A stretch of 64,000 bases of DNA from JBEDUK01 sp040414485 (GCA_040414485.1 JBEDUK010000056.1:1-64000), one strand, 5' to 3'; positions 1 through 9,316 are shown, counted from the first letter of the stretch. Notes: generated from the sequence alone by a model not told the origin. Numbers and translations are program-made.

Positions 1-478
1 TGTCGTCGGTCCACATGATCAGCGCGTCCTCGTTCGTCTCCTGGTAGTAGTTCTTCCGGATCCCGACCGGGCGGAAGCCGAACCGGCCGTACATCCGCTG
101 CGCGCCCCAGTTCGTGACCCGCACCTCCAGGGACACGGCGGTCGCGCCGAGGCGCATCGCACCCTGGATCAGCTCGTACATGATGCGCGTCGCCACCTTG
201 TGCCGCTGGTGCTCGGGGTCCACGGCGATCGTCGTCACGTGCCCCTCGTCGCCGTTGACCATCAGGCCGCCGTACCCCACGACGTCGCGGTCCTCGCGCG
301 CGACCAGGTAGAGCCGGTCGCGCTGCTCGTTCATCTCGGCAAGGAACAGATTGGGGCTCCACGGACGCGGGTAGACCTGCCGCTCGATCGCCATGACGCC
401 CTTGAGGTGGCGTCGGCGCATGCGCTGGACCTCCAGCTCAGGCGCCGGCGGCTCGCTGATCCCAAGCGATCTCCGCAT
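1..478 (-). CDS. rimI: Ribosomal protein S18-alanine N-acetyltransferase (C-terminus cut by window edge)
   Basis: GNAT-fold acetyltransferase that acetylates the N-terminal alanine of ribosomal protein S18. About 159 codons are visible and the frame is still open at base 1, so the C-terminus lies outside the window. Readable motifs are VTTIAVDPEHQRHKVATRIM (the acetyl-CoA binding Q/R-x-x-G/A region, here with K-V-A) followed by VRVTNWGAQRMYGRFGF and YYQETNEDALIMW, the usual RimI ending. The ATG at 478 overlaps the end of tsaB by about 40 bases; an in-frame ATG at 421 is an alternative start. Its position after tsaE and tsaB is the classic t6A/RimI cluster, and tsaD probably follows beyond the left edge. 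Confidence 0.9.
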   Translation of the reverse strand, partial: MRRSLGISEPPAPELEVQRMRRRHLKGVMAIERQVYPRPWSPNLFLAEMNEQRDRLYLVAREDRDVVGYGGLMVNGDEGHVTTIAVDPEHQRHKVATRIMYELIQGAMRLGATAVSLEVRVTNWGAQRMYGRFGFRPVGIRKNYYQETNEDALIMWTDD

Positions 479-1142
479 CCGTCTTCCTCAGATAAATGGG
501 TACGACGTCCTGCAGCGAATCGTGCTCTTCACGCAGGAACCTCGGCACCGCCAGATCGGCCAGCGCCGTCGCGGAAGGAAACGCCCGCTCCGGGGATCCG
601 AATTCCCCGACGCCCGCGACCTCCTCGAATGCACGACGGTACACGAGCGCGCCGCTCCCGACCAACAGCGTCGGCTCGCCGAGTGCGGTGACCTCGGCCG
701 CCAGGCGATCGGGCGGTCCCACTCGGTGGTCGCCCTCGCGGGTGACGCCGCCCGGCACCGGGCGGTAGAACGCGTAGAAGACCTCGCCGCGTTTGGCGTC
801 GAGCGTCGCGCAGATCACGTGCGGTGACGTCCGGTGCATGAACGCGAGCACATCGAGCGAGGCGAGCCCCACGATCGGCGCGGGGAGCGTCTGGGCGAAG
901 GTCTTCGCGGTGGCGATGCCCACCCGCATGCCCGTGTACAGGCCGGGCCCGACGTCCACGGCGATCCCGCCCACGTGGCCCATGTCCGCACCGACCCAGT
1001 CCAGCAGGCGCTCCAGGACCGGGACGATCAGTTCGTGCCCGGCCCGCTCGCCGCCCAGTTCGGCCGAGGCCAGCACGCCGCGCTCGGACACCAGCGCGAC
1101 GCCCGTATGGACGGTCGCGGTCTCGATCCCGAGGACGATCAC
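438..1142 (-). CDS. tsaB: tRNA threonylcarbamoyladenosine biosynthesis protein TsaB
   Basis: 234-aa ASKHA-fold protein, the non-catalytic partner of TsaD in making t6A37 on ANN-decoding tRNAs. The N-terminus reads MIVLGIETATVHTGVAL, followed by the family signature GPGLYTGMRVGIATAK near residues 67-82. The GTG at 1142 is chosen because it places the conserved first strand at residue 2 and overlaps the tsaE stop as GTGA, implying translational coupling. A longer reading of the frame to 1208 would add a low-quality Arg/Gly-rich stretch inside tsaE. Confidence 0.93.
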   Translation of the reverse strand: MIVLGIETATVHTGVALVSERGVLASAELGGERAGHELIVPVLERLLDWVGADMGHVGGIAVDVGPGLYTGMRVGIATAKTFAQTLPAPIVGLASLDVLAFMHRTSPHVICATLDAKRGEVFYAFYRPVPGGVTREGDHRVGPPDRLAAEVTALGEPTLLVGSGALVYRRAFEEVAGVGEFGSPERAFPSATALADLAVPRFLREEHDSLQDVVPIYLRKTDAEIAWDQRAAGA

Positions 1143-1648
1143 GCGGGATCCTCCCTCACTCGCCAGGCCGCGGTCGCGTCGGCCAGCGCGGCCGCCCGCG
1201 GCTGCCACGCGGCGCCGTGCCCGCGGATGTCGAACCTCCGCAGGTCCAGGTCACCCTCCTCCGGCGCCTCGATCCGCACGACGAGGTGGTCGACGGGAAG
1301 GGCCGCCTCGATCGCCTCGCCCCATTCGATCAGCAGGACCGCATCCGGGTCGGACAGTTCGTCGAAGCCCAGATCGAACACATCCTGGATCCGGTCGAGC
1401 CGGTAGATGTCCATGTGCAGGATCCGCAGGCGCCCCGCGTACTCGCGCACCAGGGTGAACGTGGGCGAACCGACATGGTCGGTGGAGCCCAGCCCGCGCG
1501 CCACGCCCTGCACGAACGCGGTCTTCCCGGTGCCGAGGTCCCCCGAGAGCGCCACGACGTCGCCGGCCCGGAGCACGGCGGCCAGCGCGGCACCGAGCGC
1601 CTGCGTCTCCTCCACCGACCGCGTGGAGAGACGAAGACTCGCCGACAT
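1139..1648 (-). CDS. tsaE: tRNA threonylcarbamoyladenosine biosynthesis ATPase TsaE
   Basis: 169-aa P-loop ATPase of the TsaBDE complex. The Walker A segment is SGDLGTGKTAFVQG near residues 34-47, then GSPTFTLVREY (switch region) and HMDIYRLDRIQD, both typical of the family; LLIEWGE follows as the Walker-B-like strand. The start is the ATG at 1648, 15 bases downstream of the uracil-DNA glycosylase stop, and the stop overlaps the tsaB start. Length is normal for the family. Confidence 0.95.
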   Translation of the reverse strand: MSASLRLSTRSVEETQALGAALAAVLRAGDVVALSGDLGTGKTAFVQGVARGLGSTDHVGSPTFTLVREYAGRLRILHMDIYRLDRIQDVFDLGFDELSDPDAVLLIEWGEAIEAALPVDHLVVRIEAPEEGDLDLRRFDIRGHGAAWQPRAAALADATAAWRVREDPA

Positions 1649-1663
1649 GCCTTCGCGAGCCCT

Positions 1664-2314
1664 CTAGAACAGGCCGAGCTGCTCTTCGGGATCGGGCGGC
1701 GGCGCCTCGGCGGCGATGGAGCGGATCGTCTCGAAGTCGGACCGGAGCGCCTGGAACTGCGAGCCGGCCTCGCCGCCACCGTGCAGGATCGCGGCCGGGT
1801 GGAACGTGGGCACGACCGTCCGTCCATCGACGTCGAAGCGCTGGCCGCGCACGCGGCTGATGGAGACCTGGCGGTCCAGGATCACGCGCGTGGCGAAGTT
1901 CCCGAGCGTCACGATCACGCGGGGGTGGATGCCGGCGATCTGCGCATCGAGGTACGGGCGGCAGGACTGGATCTCGTCGGGGAGCGGGTCTCGGTTCCCC
2001 GGCGGGCGGCACTTCACCACGTTGGCGATGTACACGTCTTCACGCCGAAGCCCGATCTCGGCCAGCATGCGGTTCAGGAGCTGCCCGGCGGCGCCGACGA
2101 ACGGCTCGCCCTGCTTGTCCTCGTAATAGCCGGGCCCCTCGCCGACGAACATCACGTCGGCGTTCTGGTTCCCGACGCCCCACACGACCTGCGTCCTACC
2201 CTGCGCCAGCCGGCACTTCGTGCATCCGGACGCCTCTCGGGCCATGTCGTCGAGCGACATGGTGGCGCTCGTTCCGCCGGCGGTCCCGCCGGTCTCGGTC
2301 CCCACAGTGCTCAC
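1664..2314 (-). CDS. Family 4 uracil-DNA glycosylase (4Fe-4S)
   Basis: 216-aa DNA repair enzyme removing uracil from DNA. Four cysteines for the iron-sulfur cluster are seen at about residues 31, 34, 102 and 118 (C-x2-C and C-x15-C). Motif A reads GEGPGYYEDKQGEPFVG and motif B FHPAAIL, as in family 4/5 enzymes of thermophiles and actinobacteria. The GTG at 2314 overlaps the stop of the upstream peptidase (GTGA), which decides the start; a longer open frame upstream lies inside that peptidase. It is probably co-transcribed with the t6A genes downstream. Confidence 0.92.
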   Translation of the reverse strand: MSTVGTETGGTAGGTSATMSLDDMAREASGCTKCRLAQGRTQVVWGVGNQNADVMFVGEGPGYYEDKQGEPFVGAAGQLLNRMLAEIGLRREDVYIANVVKCRPPGNRDPLPDEIQSCRPYLDAQIAGIHPRVIVTLGNFATRVILDRQVSISRVRGQRFDVDGRTVVPTFHPAAILHGGGEAGSQFQALRSDFETIRSIAAEAPPPDPEEQLGLF

Positions 2315-3240
2315 CCCCGTGCAACGTCTCGAACGGCGGGGAAGCCAGGTACCGAGGAGGCCGCCAGGACGCCCCGGCGGATCGCCGACGCCACCGCCTC
2401 CTCGGCCAGCGATTCGACGGCGCGCTGCTCGGCGTCCACCGCGCCGGTCGCGAGGACGAACGCGGTGTCTCCGTCCCACATCGTATGCGACGGCCGAACC
2501 GCGCGCGCGATGCCGTCGTGCGCCGCTCTGGCCAGGAGGTTCGCGCGCTCCTTGGTCAGCCGCGCGTTCGTCGCGACCACCACCAGCGTCGTGTTGCCGA
2601 ACGTGGCGCCCGGCTCCTCCTCGCCTTGTTCGTCCTGCTGGGAGCGCGCCCTGGCGATCGCGCCGCCCTCATCGTCCACGATCTCCCCGAGCGCGTTGAC
2701 CGCCGCGACGGCCGCGACGATCAGGTCCCGGTCCCGGACGGTCGCGGTTCCGAATCCTCCCTTCAGCGCGCGCCCCTCGCCGTGCACCTTGGCCACCGTC
2801 GCGCCCGTGCCGGCTCCGACGTTTCCCTCCGCGACATCATCGGCCGATCGACCATCCGCCTCGAGGCACGCCGCGTACCCCGCATCAGGACTTGGGCGTG
2901 CCGCCGGGTCCCCGCATCCCAGGTCGAACAGGACGGCCGCCGGAACGATCGGGACCGGCCCGGCCGGCGTCTCGAACCCGACTCCCCGTTCCTCCAGGTA
3001 CCGCATGACCCCATCGGCCGCGGCAAGGCCGAACGCGCTTCCCCCGGTGAGCAGCACCCCGTGCACCTCGCTCACGAGCATGCCGGGCCGGAGCAGATCG
3101 GTCTCCCGGGTGCCCGGCGCGCCGCCCCGCACCTCGCCCGAACCGACCGTGCCCGGCGGGCAGAGGATCACCGTGCAGCCGGTGAGCCCCTCGGCGTCCG
3201 TCCAGTGGCCGACGCGGATGCCCTCGACGTCGGTGATCAC
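2311..3240 (-). CDS. P1 family peptidase (DmpA / L-aminopeptidase-like)
   Basis: 309-aa member of the DmpA/NylC family of self-processing N-terminal-nucleophile hydrolases. It begins VITDVEGIRVGHWTDAEGLTG, the typical family opening, and contains GGSAFGLAAADGVM and GNVGAGTGATV. The likely cleavage site and nucleophile is Asn216-Thr217 in FGNTTLVVVATNA, which would make this a Thr-type enzyme. The GTG at 3240 overlaps the hydrolase stop as GTGA. The substrate (beta-peptides, D-amino-acid amides or other amides) cannot be told from sequence. Confidence 0.88.
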   Translation of the reverse strand: MITDVEGIRVGHWTDAEGLTGCTVILCPPGTVGSGEVRGGAPGTRETDLLRPGMLVSEVHGVLLTGGSAFGLAAADGVMRYLEERGVGFETPAGPVPIVPAAVLFDLGCGDPAARPSPDAGYAACLEADGRSADDVAEGNVGAGTGATVAKVHGEGRALKGGFGTATVRDRDLIVAAVAAVNALGEIVDDEGGAIARARSQQDEQGEEEPGATFGNTTLVVVATNARLTKERANLLARAAHDGIARAVRPSHTMWDGDTAFVLATGAVDAEQRAVESLAEEAVASAIRRGVLAASSVPGFPAVRDVARG

Positions 3241-4334
3241 GGCGCGGCCCGAACCGGCGCCGTCTCGGTGCTCGGCAGGCCCGGCAGACTCGGCAGGCTC
3301 GCCAGGAAGGATTCGACCGCTTCGTTGAACGCCGCCGGCTGCTCCATCATCGAGACGTGGGCGGCGCCGGCGATCTCCACGAACCTGGCGTCCAGGAGCT
3401 CCGAGGTCATGCGTCGGGCGGCCGCCGGCGGCGTCAGCCGGTCTAGCGCGCCGACCAGCACCAGCGTCGGGACGGACAGCTTCGCCTCGGCGTCGCGGAT
3501 GTCCAGGTCCAGCATGCTGATCAGACACTCGGGCCACACTTCGGCCGGCGTGTTCGCGGACACCTGCGCGACGTGCTCCACCACCGAGGGCGGCGCCCCC
3601 GGGGCGAAGTTCGTCAAGCGCGCGGCGAGGAAGGCCAGGTCGCGCCCGGGCCCCAGCGCGAACCGGCGGGCGCGCTCTCCGGTCCTCGGCCTCCCGCCGA
3701 GCGCCAGCAGCGCCCGGCGCATGGACGCGGTTGCCCTGACCGCGACATCGCCGAGCGCCTCCTTCAGAAGGTCGGCGGCTCCCATGTCCGCCAGGACGGC
3801 CCCGCGGACGCGACCGCCCATCTCCTCCGGGAAGTGCTCGGCAAGGGCGAGCACGCCCATCCCGCCCATGCTGTGGCCGATGAGCACCGCGGAGCCGTCC
3901 CGAACGGTGGCATCGAGCACGGCTCGAAGATCCCTCGCCAGCGACTCGACCGAGTAGCCGCCCGGCCCGGCGCCGCCGCTCCGTCCGTGCCCGCGCTGGT
4001 CGAACAGGATGCACCGGTGCGTGCGGGCGAGGTCCATCCATTGGAAATGCCAGGTGGTCAGGTCCAGGCTGAACCCGTGGGCGAACACGAGGGCCGGCCG
4101 CCCAGGGGCTCCCTCCCCCACCACGCGCACCTCCAGCGGCGTGCCGTCGAAGGATTCGACTCGGATCGGATCGCCCGGCCGGGCCCGCAGTGCCTCGCCG
4201 CGCGCAGGGTCACGCACCGATCGCGCCCGGCGGGCCGCGTTCCGAACCGCGCGCCGTCCGGCGACCAGGCCGGCGCCGGCACCGATGGCCACCGCCGCGG
4301 CCGCGACGGCCGTTCGCCTCAGCGCCCTGTTCAT
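3237..4334 (-). CDS. Membrane-anchored alpha/beta hydrolase
   Basis: 365-aa alpha/beta-hydrolase-fold protein. An N-terminal Ala-rich hydrophobic segment (about residues 8-25) flanked by arginines is a probable membrane anchor. The catalytic elements are visible: oxyanion HGFS near residue 86, nucleophile elbow GHSMGGMG with Ser155, acid Asp in VGALDRLTPP, and His in GAAHVSMMEQP. The ATG at 4334 overlaps the alr stop (ATGA), which supports this start over a longer open frame. The substrate is unknown; the fold and gene context do not identify it. Confidence 0.85.
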   Translation of the reverse strand: MNRALRRTAVAAAAVAIGAGAGLVAGRRAVRNAARRARSVRDPARGEALRARPGDPIRVESFDGTPLEVRVVGEGAPGRPALVFAHGFSLDLTTWHFQWMDLARTHRCILFDQRGHGRSGGAGPGGYSVESLARDLRAVLDATVRDGSAVLIGHSMGGMGVLALAEHFPEEMGGRVRGAVLADMGAADLLKEALGDVAVRATASMRRALLALGGRPRTGERARRFALGPGRDLAFLAARLTNFAPGAPPSVVEHVAQVSANTPAEVWPECLISMLDLDIRDAEAKLSVPTLVLVGALDRLTPPAAARRMTSELLDARFVEIAGAAHVSMMEQPAAFNEAVESFLASLPSLPGLPSTETAPVRAAP

Positions 4335-5473
4335 CCCGTCCGGTACCCGCCGTCCACATGGAGGCGCGGGACGCGTTCGCTCACGCCGCACACCACCTCG
4401 TACCCGGTGGTGCCCATCCAGGACGCCACCTCCTCGGCGGTGATCCGGTCCTCGCCCTGGGCTCCGATCAGCACCACGTCGTCGCCGGCCTCCACCACGT
4501 CGTCCCCGCAGTCGACCATCAACTGGTCCATGGTCACCGAGCCGGCGACGGGATACCGCCGCCCGCGGATCAACACGTGCGCCCGGCCGGCCAGCAGCCG
4601 GCTGTATCCGTCCGCGTATCCGACCGGGACCGTGGCGATCGTCGACGGCCGCTCGAGGCGGTAGCGCAGCCCGTACGAGAGCCGCTCGCCGGCACCGACG
4701 CGCTTGACGAGCGACACCGCGCTCCGCCACGTCATCACGGGCCGAAGATCGGCCCGGTCCGCGACATCCGGCCCGGCGGCGATCCCGTAGAGGCCGATCC
4801 CGACGCGAACCATGTCGAAGGTGGCTCCCGGGTCCGCCAGGAGCCCACCGGTGTTCGCCACGTGCAGATATGGGGGGCGCCCGATTCCGGCCCCGTGGAT
4901 GTCGGCCAGCACTTCGCGGAACGAAGCGATCTGCGCGGCCATGAACGGGTCGCTCAAGTCCTCAGACGTCGCCAGGTGGGTCCAAAGTCCGTCGAAGGTG
5001 AGATCCATCCCGAGCAGTCGCGAGATGAACGGGACCGCGTGCTCGGGCGGCAGGCCCACGCGGTGCATCCCGGTGTCCACCTTCACGTGGACGCCGACAC
5101 GGCCTTCGGCCGCGTCGGCGAGGCGGTCGAGTCCTCCCTCTGTGTACGCCGTGGGGGTGAGCCCGGCGCCGAGCGCCGCGCGCTCGGCGCCTGGCGGAAA
5201 CTCCGTCAGGACCAGCACCGGCGCCTCGATCCCCGCCTCCCTCAACCGCAGGCCCTCCTCCACCAGCGCGACACCGAGCCATGTCGCCCCCGCGTCGAGC
5301 GCCGCGCCCGCGACCGCCACCGCCCCGTGCCCGTAGCCGTTCGCCTTGACGACGGCCATCAGCGCCGCGTCACGCGGGCGGAGGGTGCGAACGTTGTGCC
5401 GAACCGCCGCCAGATCGATCTCGGCCACCGTGGGCCGGAAGCGCACGGCGCGCTCCTCAGCCAGCCGGCTCAC
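4331..5473 (-). CDS. alr: Alanine racemase
   Basis: 380-aa PLP enzyme interconverting L- and D-alanine for peptidoglycan. The PLP lysine is Lys43 in VVKANGYGHG; KVDTGMHRVG, HLATSEDLSD and VRVGIGLYG mark the barrel, RLSYGLRYR carries the second catalytic base tyrosine, and GSVTMDQLMVDCG completes the C-terminal domain. It starts with GTG at 5473, overlapping the NAD(P)HX-repair gene stop. Order glmS-acpS-nnr-alr suggests one operon for wall precursor and cofactor genes. Confidence 0.96.
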   Translation of the reverse strand: MSRLAEERAVRFRPTVAEIDLAAVRHNVRTLRPRDAALMAVVKANGYGHGAVAVAGAALDAGATWLGVALVEEGLRLREAGIEAPVLVLTEFPPGAERAALGAGLTPTAYTEGGLDRLADAAEGRVGVHVKVDTGMHRVGLPPEHAVPFISRLLGMDLTFDGLWTHLATSEDLSDPFMAAQIASFREVLADIHGAGIGRPPYLHVANTGGLLADPGATFDMVRVGIGLYGIAAGPDVADRADLRPVMTWRSAVSLVKRVGAGERLSYGLRYRLERPSTIATVPVGYADGYSRLLAGRAHVLIRGRRYPVAGSVTMDQLMVDCGDDVVEAGDDVVLIGAQGEDRITAEEVASWMGTTGYEVVCGVSERVPRLHVDGGYRTG

Positions 5474-7083
5474 ATCCGCCTCGGTATTGACAACGTGCCT
5501 TTACCATGTGAACCGCGAGCACGGCCGGCCGCGCCGGCCCCAGCGGCCGAGTCCTCCAGGAGGGCGCGTGTCGCTAGCGGAAGTCGCTCGGCGACGTCGT
5601 GCGCCGTGGCGCCCTCCCCCAGTTCGGCTCCGGCCATGTCACCCGCCATGCCGTGGACGAACGCGGCGAGGGCCGCGGCGTCCGCAGGCGCGAGGCCCCG
5701 CGCCAACCACGCTCCGGTGGCGCCAGTCAGGACGTCACCGGTCCCGCCGGTCGCCAGCGCCGTCCCGCCGGTGGGGATGACCGCGACGCCCCGGTCGGGC
5801 GCGGCGATCACCGTCCTCGGGCCCTTCAGGAGCACCACCGCGTCGAACGCGTGGGCGGCCTTCCGCGTGAGCCCGGCTCGATCCGCCGCGATGTCGGAGA
5901 CCGACGCGCCGGTGAGTCGCGCGAACTCGCCCGCGTGCGGCGTCAGGACCGCGGCGCTCCGGCGGCGGTCCAGGCCGACGCCGCCCGCAAAGGCGTTCAG
6001 GCCGTCCGCGTCCACCACGACCGGAACCGGGGATTCGGCCACCGCTCGCTTGACGAACGCCACGGTCTCCTCGCCCCGGCCGAGCCCCGGCCCGATGGCG
6101 AGCGCATGCGCCGACGCCAGCCGCTCCACGACCGTCGGCCACGCGTTCTCCGCGATCCCTCCGTCGGCGGCCTCCGGCAGCCTGAGGTAGGTGGCTTCGA
6201 CGACCGACCGCTGCGCGACGTCCACTGCCGCCGGCACGCTTGCCAGCGACACCAATCCGGCGCCGGCGCGGTAGGCGGCACGGGTCGCGAGCACGGCCGC
6301 GCCCGGCATGTCCCGCGAGCCGGCGACCACGAGCACCACGCCGATCGATCGCTTGTTCGCGTCGACCGGACGCGGCACGGCGAGCCGCGCCGCGTCCTGC
6401 CGTTCGACCATCGAAACGTCGCTGGAGACCAGGTCCTCCGGAAAGCCGATGTCGGCCACCAGCACCGAGCCCGCCAGTTCGGCACCCGGCATGAAGACCA
6501 GGCCGGGCTTGAGGCAGCCGAACGTCACCGTCGCCGTCGCCCGCACCGCCGGCTCGGCCGCCTCGCCGGTCGCGCCGTCCACCCCGGACGGGATGTCCAC
6601 CGCGACGATCGGCCGTCCGGACGCTCCAAGCTCACGGACGGCTCCGATGGCCTCCGCCGCCGCGCCGGACACCTGCCCCCGGAAGCCGGTGCCGAACACC
6701 GCGTCCACGCAGACGTCCGCCCGGGGAAGTTCGCGCGTCAGCGCGGCCGACGACGCCCCGAGCACGCGCACGTCGGTGGATCCCAGCCGGCCGAGGTTCG
6801 CCCGCGCCGGCCCGCGGACATCGCTCGCCGCCGCGGTCAGCAGAACGGTGACCGCCATCCCTGCCGCGGACAGATGCCGCGCGGCCACCAGTCCGTCGCC
6901 CCCGTTGTTGCCCTTGCCGCATATCACCACGGCCCGACGGCCGTACCGGCCGCCGGAGAACGCGATGGCAGCCCGTGCCACCTCGAAGCCGGCGCGTTCC
7001 ATGAGCGCATCGACGGCCACGCCCCGGCCGGCCGAGGCGCGATCCAGTGCCGCGGCCTCCTCCGGCGAGAGGATCGGGAGCAC
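5470..7083 (-). CDS. nnr: Bifunctional NAD(P)H-hydrate epimerase / ADP-dependent dehydratase
   Basis: 537-aa fusion that repairs hydrated NADH and NADPH. The N-terminal half (to about residue 215) is the NnrE epimerase with ICGKGNNGGDGLVAARHL; the C-terminal half is the ribokinase-like NnrD dehydratase with VVAGSRDMPGAAVLA, GPGLGRGEETV, VDADGLNAF, LTPHAGEFARLTG and GGTGDVLTGATGAWLA. The GTG at 7083 starts two bases after the acpS stop and gives the usual LSPEEAAALD opening. A short basic C-terminal tail precedes the overlap with alr. Confidence 0.94.
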   Translation of the reverse strand: MLPILSPEEAAALDRASAGRGVAVDALMERAGFEVARAAIAFSGGRYGRRAVVICGKGNNGGDGLVAARHLSAAGMAVTVLLTAAASDVRGPARANLGRLGSTDVRVLGASSAALTRELPRADVCVDAVFGTGFRGQVSGAAAEAIGAVRELGASGRPIVAVDIPSGVDGATGEAAEPAVRATATVTFGCLKPGLVFMPGAELAGSVLVADIGFPEDLVSSDVSMVERQDAARLAVPRPVDANKRSIGVVLVVAGSRDMPGAAVLATRAAYRAGAGLVSLASVPAAVDVAQRSVVEATYLRLPEAADGGIAENAWPTVVERLASAHALAIGPGLGRGEETVAFVKRAVAESPVPVVVDADGLNAFAGGVGLDRRRSAAVLTPHAGEFARLTGASVSDIAADRAGLTRKAAHAFDAVVLLKGPRTVIAAPDRGVAVIPTGGTALATGGTGDVLTGATGAWLARGLAPADAAALAAFVHGMAGDMAGAELGEGATAHDVAERLPLATRALLEDSAAGAGAAGRARGSHGKGTLSIPRRM

Positions 7084-7085
7084 GG

Positions 7086-7460
7086 CTACCCCTGAACTGC
7101 GACGCAGAAGGCCGCTGCCATCGACCGTTCGTGCGTGAGCGCGACCTTGACCTCCGTGACGCCGAGCGCCCTGGCGCGTTCGGCCGTCGCCCCGTCCAGC
7201 ACCAGCGACGGCGCGCCGCTCGGCGCGCGATCCACCCGGACGTCGTGCCAGCGCATGCCTCGAACGCCGCCGAGCGCCTTGCGACATGCCTCGCGCGCCG
7301 CCCACCGGGCCGCGTAGGACTCCGCAGGGTTCGCCTGCCGTTCGCAGTACGCGATCTCCGCCGGCGTGAACACCCGCACCGTGAAGGTCCGCTTGCGGGC
7401 CATCAACGCCCGGACCCTGCCGACGTCGACCAGATCCACGCCGAGCCCGAGGATCTCCAC
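7086..7460 (-). CDS. acpS: Holo-[acyl-carrier-protein] synthase
   Basis: 124-aa phosphopantetheinyl transferase that charges acyl carrier protein from CoA. The metal-binding aspartate is in GLGVDLVDVGRV at the N-terminus and the second acidic ligand is in ARWAAREACRKALGG; VALTHERSMAAAFCVA is the normal C-terminal strand. It starts with GTG at 7460, one base after the glmS stop, and is followed two bases later by the NAD(P)HX repair gene, so all are likely in one transcript. Confidence 0.95.
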   Translation of the reverse strand: MEILGLGVDLVDVGRVRALMARKRTFTVRVFTPAEIAYCERQANPAESYAARWAAREACRKALGGVRGMRWHDVRVDRAPSGAPSLVLDGATAERARALGVTEVKVALTHERSMAAAFCVAVQG

Positions 7461-7461
7461 C

Positions 7462-9300
7462 TCACTCGACCGTCACGCTCTTCGCCAGGTTCCGCGGCTG
7501 GTCGACGTCGCAGCCCCTGAGCCTGGCGATGTGATACGCGAACAGCTGCAGGGGCACGCTCACCACGACGGGCGAGAACAGCTCGTGCACGCGAGGGACG
7601 TACAGCACGTGGTCGGCCAGCCCCTCGATCTCGCCGTCCCCTTCGGTGGCGACGGCGATCACGCTCGCGCCCCGCGCCCGCACCTCCTGGATGTTCGACA
7701 GCATCTTCGGTCGGATGTGGCACTCGGTCGCCACGGCAACCACGGGGACGCCGGGCTCGACGAGCGCGATCGGTCCGTGCTTCAGTTCGCCCGCCGGGTA
7801 GCCCTCGGCGTGCACGTACGACAGTTCCTTGAGCTTCAGCGCGCCCTCCAGCGCCGCCGGATACCCGGTGTGCCGGCCGATGAAGAGCACATCGCGGGCC
7901 TCGACGTATTCCTGTGCCAGCCCTCGGATCTGCTCGTCCAGGCGAAGCGTGCGTTCGACCTGAGCGGGCAACGCCTGGAGCATGCGCACGTACTGGGCGA
8001 TCTCGTCGGGGAACAGGGACCCGCGTACCTGCGCCAGGTACAGCGCCAGCAGGTTCAGCGCCACCATCTGGGTCGCGAACGTCTTCGACGCGGCCACGCC
8101 GATCTCGGGACCGGCGTGGGTGTACATGACGCCGCTCGCCTCACGGGTGATCGCCGATCCGACGGTGTTCGTGATGGCCAGCACGTGCGAATCCTGCCGC
8201 CGCGCGTGCCGAACGGCCTCCAGCGTGTCGATCGTCTCGCCGGATTGGGACACGCCGAGCGTCAACGTGTTCGCGTCAAGGACGGGGTCCCGGTACCGGA
8301 ACTCGCTGGCGATCTGGACCTGCACGGGGATCCTCGTCCAGTGCTCGATCGCGTACTCGGCCACCAGGCCGGAATGGAACGCGGTGCCGCAGGCGACGAC
8401 GAAGATGTGGTCGACGTCGCGGATCTGGTCCTCCGGCATGGACAGGTCGTCCAGGACGAGGCTGCCCCGCGCGTCGACACGGCCGAGCAGCGTGTCGGCG
8501 ATCGCCGCGGGCTGCTCGTTGATCTCCTTCAGCATGAAGTGCGCGTAGCCGCCCTTCTGCGCCTGCGCCAGATCCCAGTCCACCTCGATGGGCTCGACGT
8601 CGACGGCACCACCGTCGAGGTCGGTGATCCGGACGCGGTCGGCGCGAACCTCCACGATCTGCCCCTCGTCCAGCGGGACGATCCGTTTCGTGCGCTGCAG
8701 AACTGCCGGGATGCCGGACGCGAGCAGGTTCTCCCCCTCCCCCAGACCCACGATGATCGGCGAGGAGACTTTCGCGCCGACGATCACGTCCGGCTGATCC
8801 GCGTGGAGCACGACCAGGGCGTACGCGCCGGTCAGCCGCCCGACGACCGCCCGGACGGCGTTGGCCAGGTCGCCGGCGTACGCGTCTTCGATCAGGTGCG
8901 CGACGACCTCGGTGTCCGTGTCCGAGGCGAGGCGATGGCCGGCTTTCGACAGTTCGTCGCGGAGAGCCTGGTAGTTCTCGATGATGCCGTTGTGGACCAC
9001 GGCGATCCGGCCGTCACAGTCAAGGTGGGGGTGGGCGTTCGCGTCGGTCGGCCCGCCGTGCGTCGCCCACCGGGTGTGACCCATGCCGGTCGATCCCTTC
9101 GGCTCCTCGCCCGTGCCCTCCACGGCGCCGAGCGCGGCCTCCAGTTCGGCGAGCTTGCCGGCGCGCTTGACGGTGCGGAGCCCGCCGTCGATGCAGGCGA
9201 CGCCGGCCGAGTCGTACCCCCGGTATTCGAGCCGACGCAGCCCTTCCATGACGATGGGAAGCGCCTGATCGGGCCCCACGTAGCCGACGATGCCGCACAT
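7462..9300 (-). CDS. glmS: Glutamine-fructose-6-phosphate aminotransferase (isomerizing)
   Basis: 612-aa enzyme making glucosamine-6-phosphate from fructose-6-phosphate and glutamine, the first step to UDP-GlcNAc. Cys2 in MCGIVGYVG is the glutaminase nucleophile; HTRWATHGGPTDANAHPH and NGIIENYQALR define the amidotransferase domain. Two SIS domains follow (GTAFHSGLVAEY, SQSGETIDTLEAVRHA, FIGRHTGYPAALEGALKLKE) and the end is DQPRNLAKSVTVE. The ATG at 9300 is fixed by Cys2. A -10-like TACGAT lies 10 bases upstream, so the mRNA may be nearly leaderless. Confidence 0.98.
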   Translation of the reverse strand: MCGIVGYVGPDQALPIVMEGLRRLEYRGYDSAGVACIDGGLRTVKRAGKLAELEAALGAVEGTGEEPKGSTGMGHTRWATHGGPTDANAHPHLDCDGRIAVVHNGIIENYQALRDELSKAGHRLASDTDTEVVAHLIEDAYAGDLANAVRAVVGRLTGAYALVVLHADQPDVIVGAKVSSPIIVGLGEGENLLASGIPAVLQRTKRIVPLDEGQIVEVRADRVRITDLDGGAVDVEPIEVDWDLAQAQKGGYAHFMLKEINEQPAAIADTLLGRVDARGSLVLDDLSMPEDQIRDVDHIFVVACGTAFHSGLVAEYAIEHWTRIPVQVQIASEFRYRDPVLDANTLTLGVSQSGETIDTLEAVRHARRQDSHVLAITNTVGSAITREASGVMYTHAGPEIGVAASKTFATQMVALNLLALYLAQVRGSLFPDEIAQYVRMLQALPAQVERTLRLDEQIRGLAQEYVEARDVLFIGRHTGYPAALEGALKLKELSYVHAEGYPAGELKHGPIALVEPGVPVVAVATECHIRPKMLSNIQEVRARGASVIAVATEGDGEIEGLADHVLYVPRVHELFSPVVVSVPLQLFAYHIARLRGCDVDQPRNLAKSVTVE

Positions 9301-9310
9301 GTCGCGATCC

Positions 9311-9316
9311 ATCGTA
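9311..9316 (-). promoter_or_regulatory. -10 box of a near-leaderless glmS promoter
   Basis: TACGAT on the minus strand, 10 bases before the glmS ATG. No good -35 is seen. It fits the TANNNT pattern found at the same distance upstream of nine other genes in this window. Confidence 0.45.

Noticed and set aside
1217..3328. 703-aa plus-strand open frame over the tsaE/UDG/peptidase genes
   Set aside because: It is antisense to well-supported genes and made of Arg/Pro/Ala-rich low-complexity sequence typical of high-GC shadow frames.
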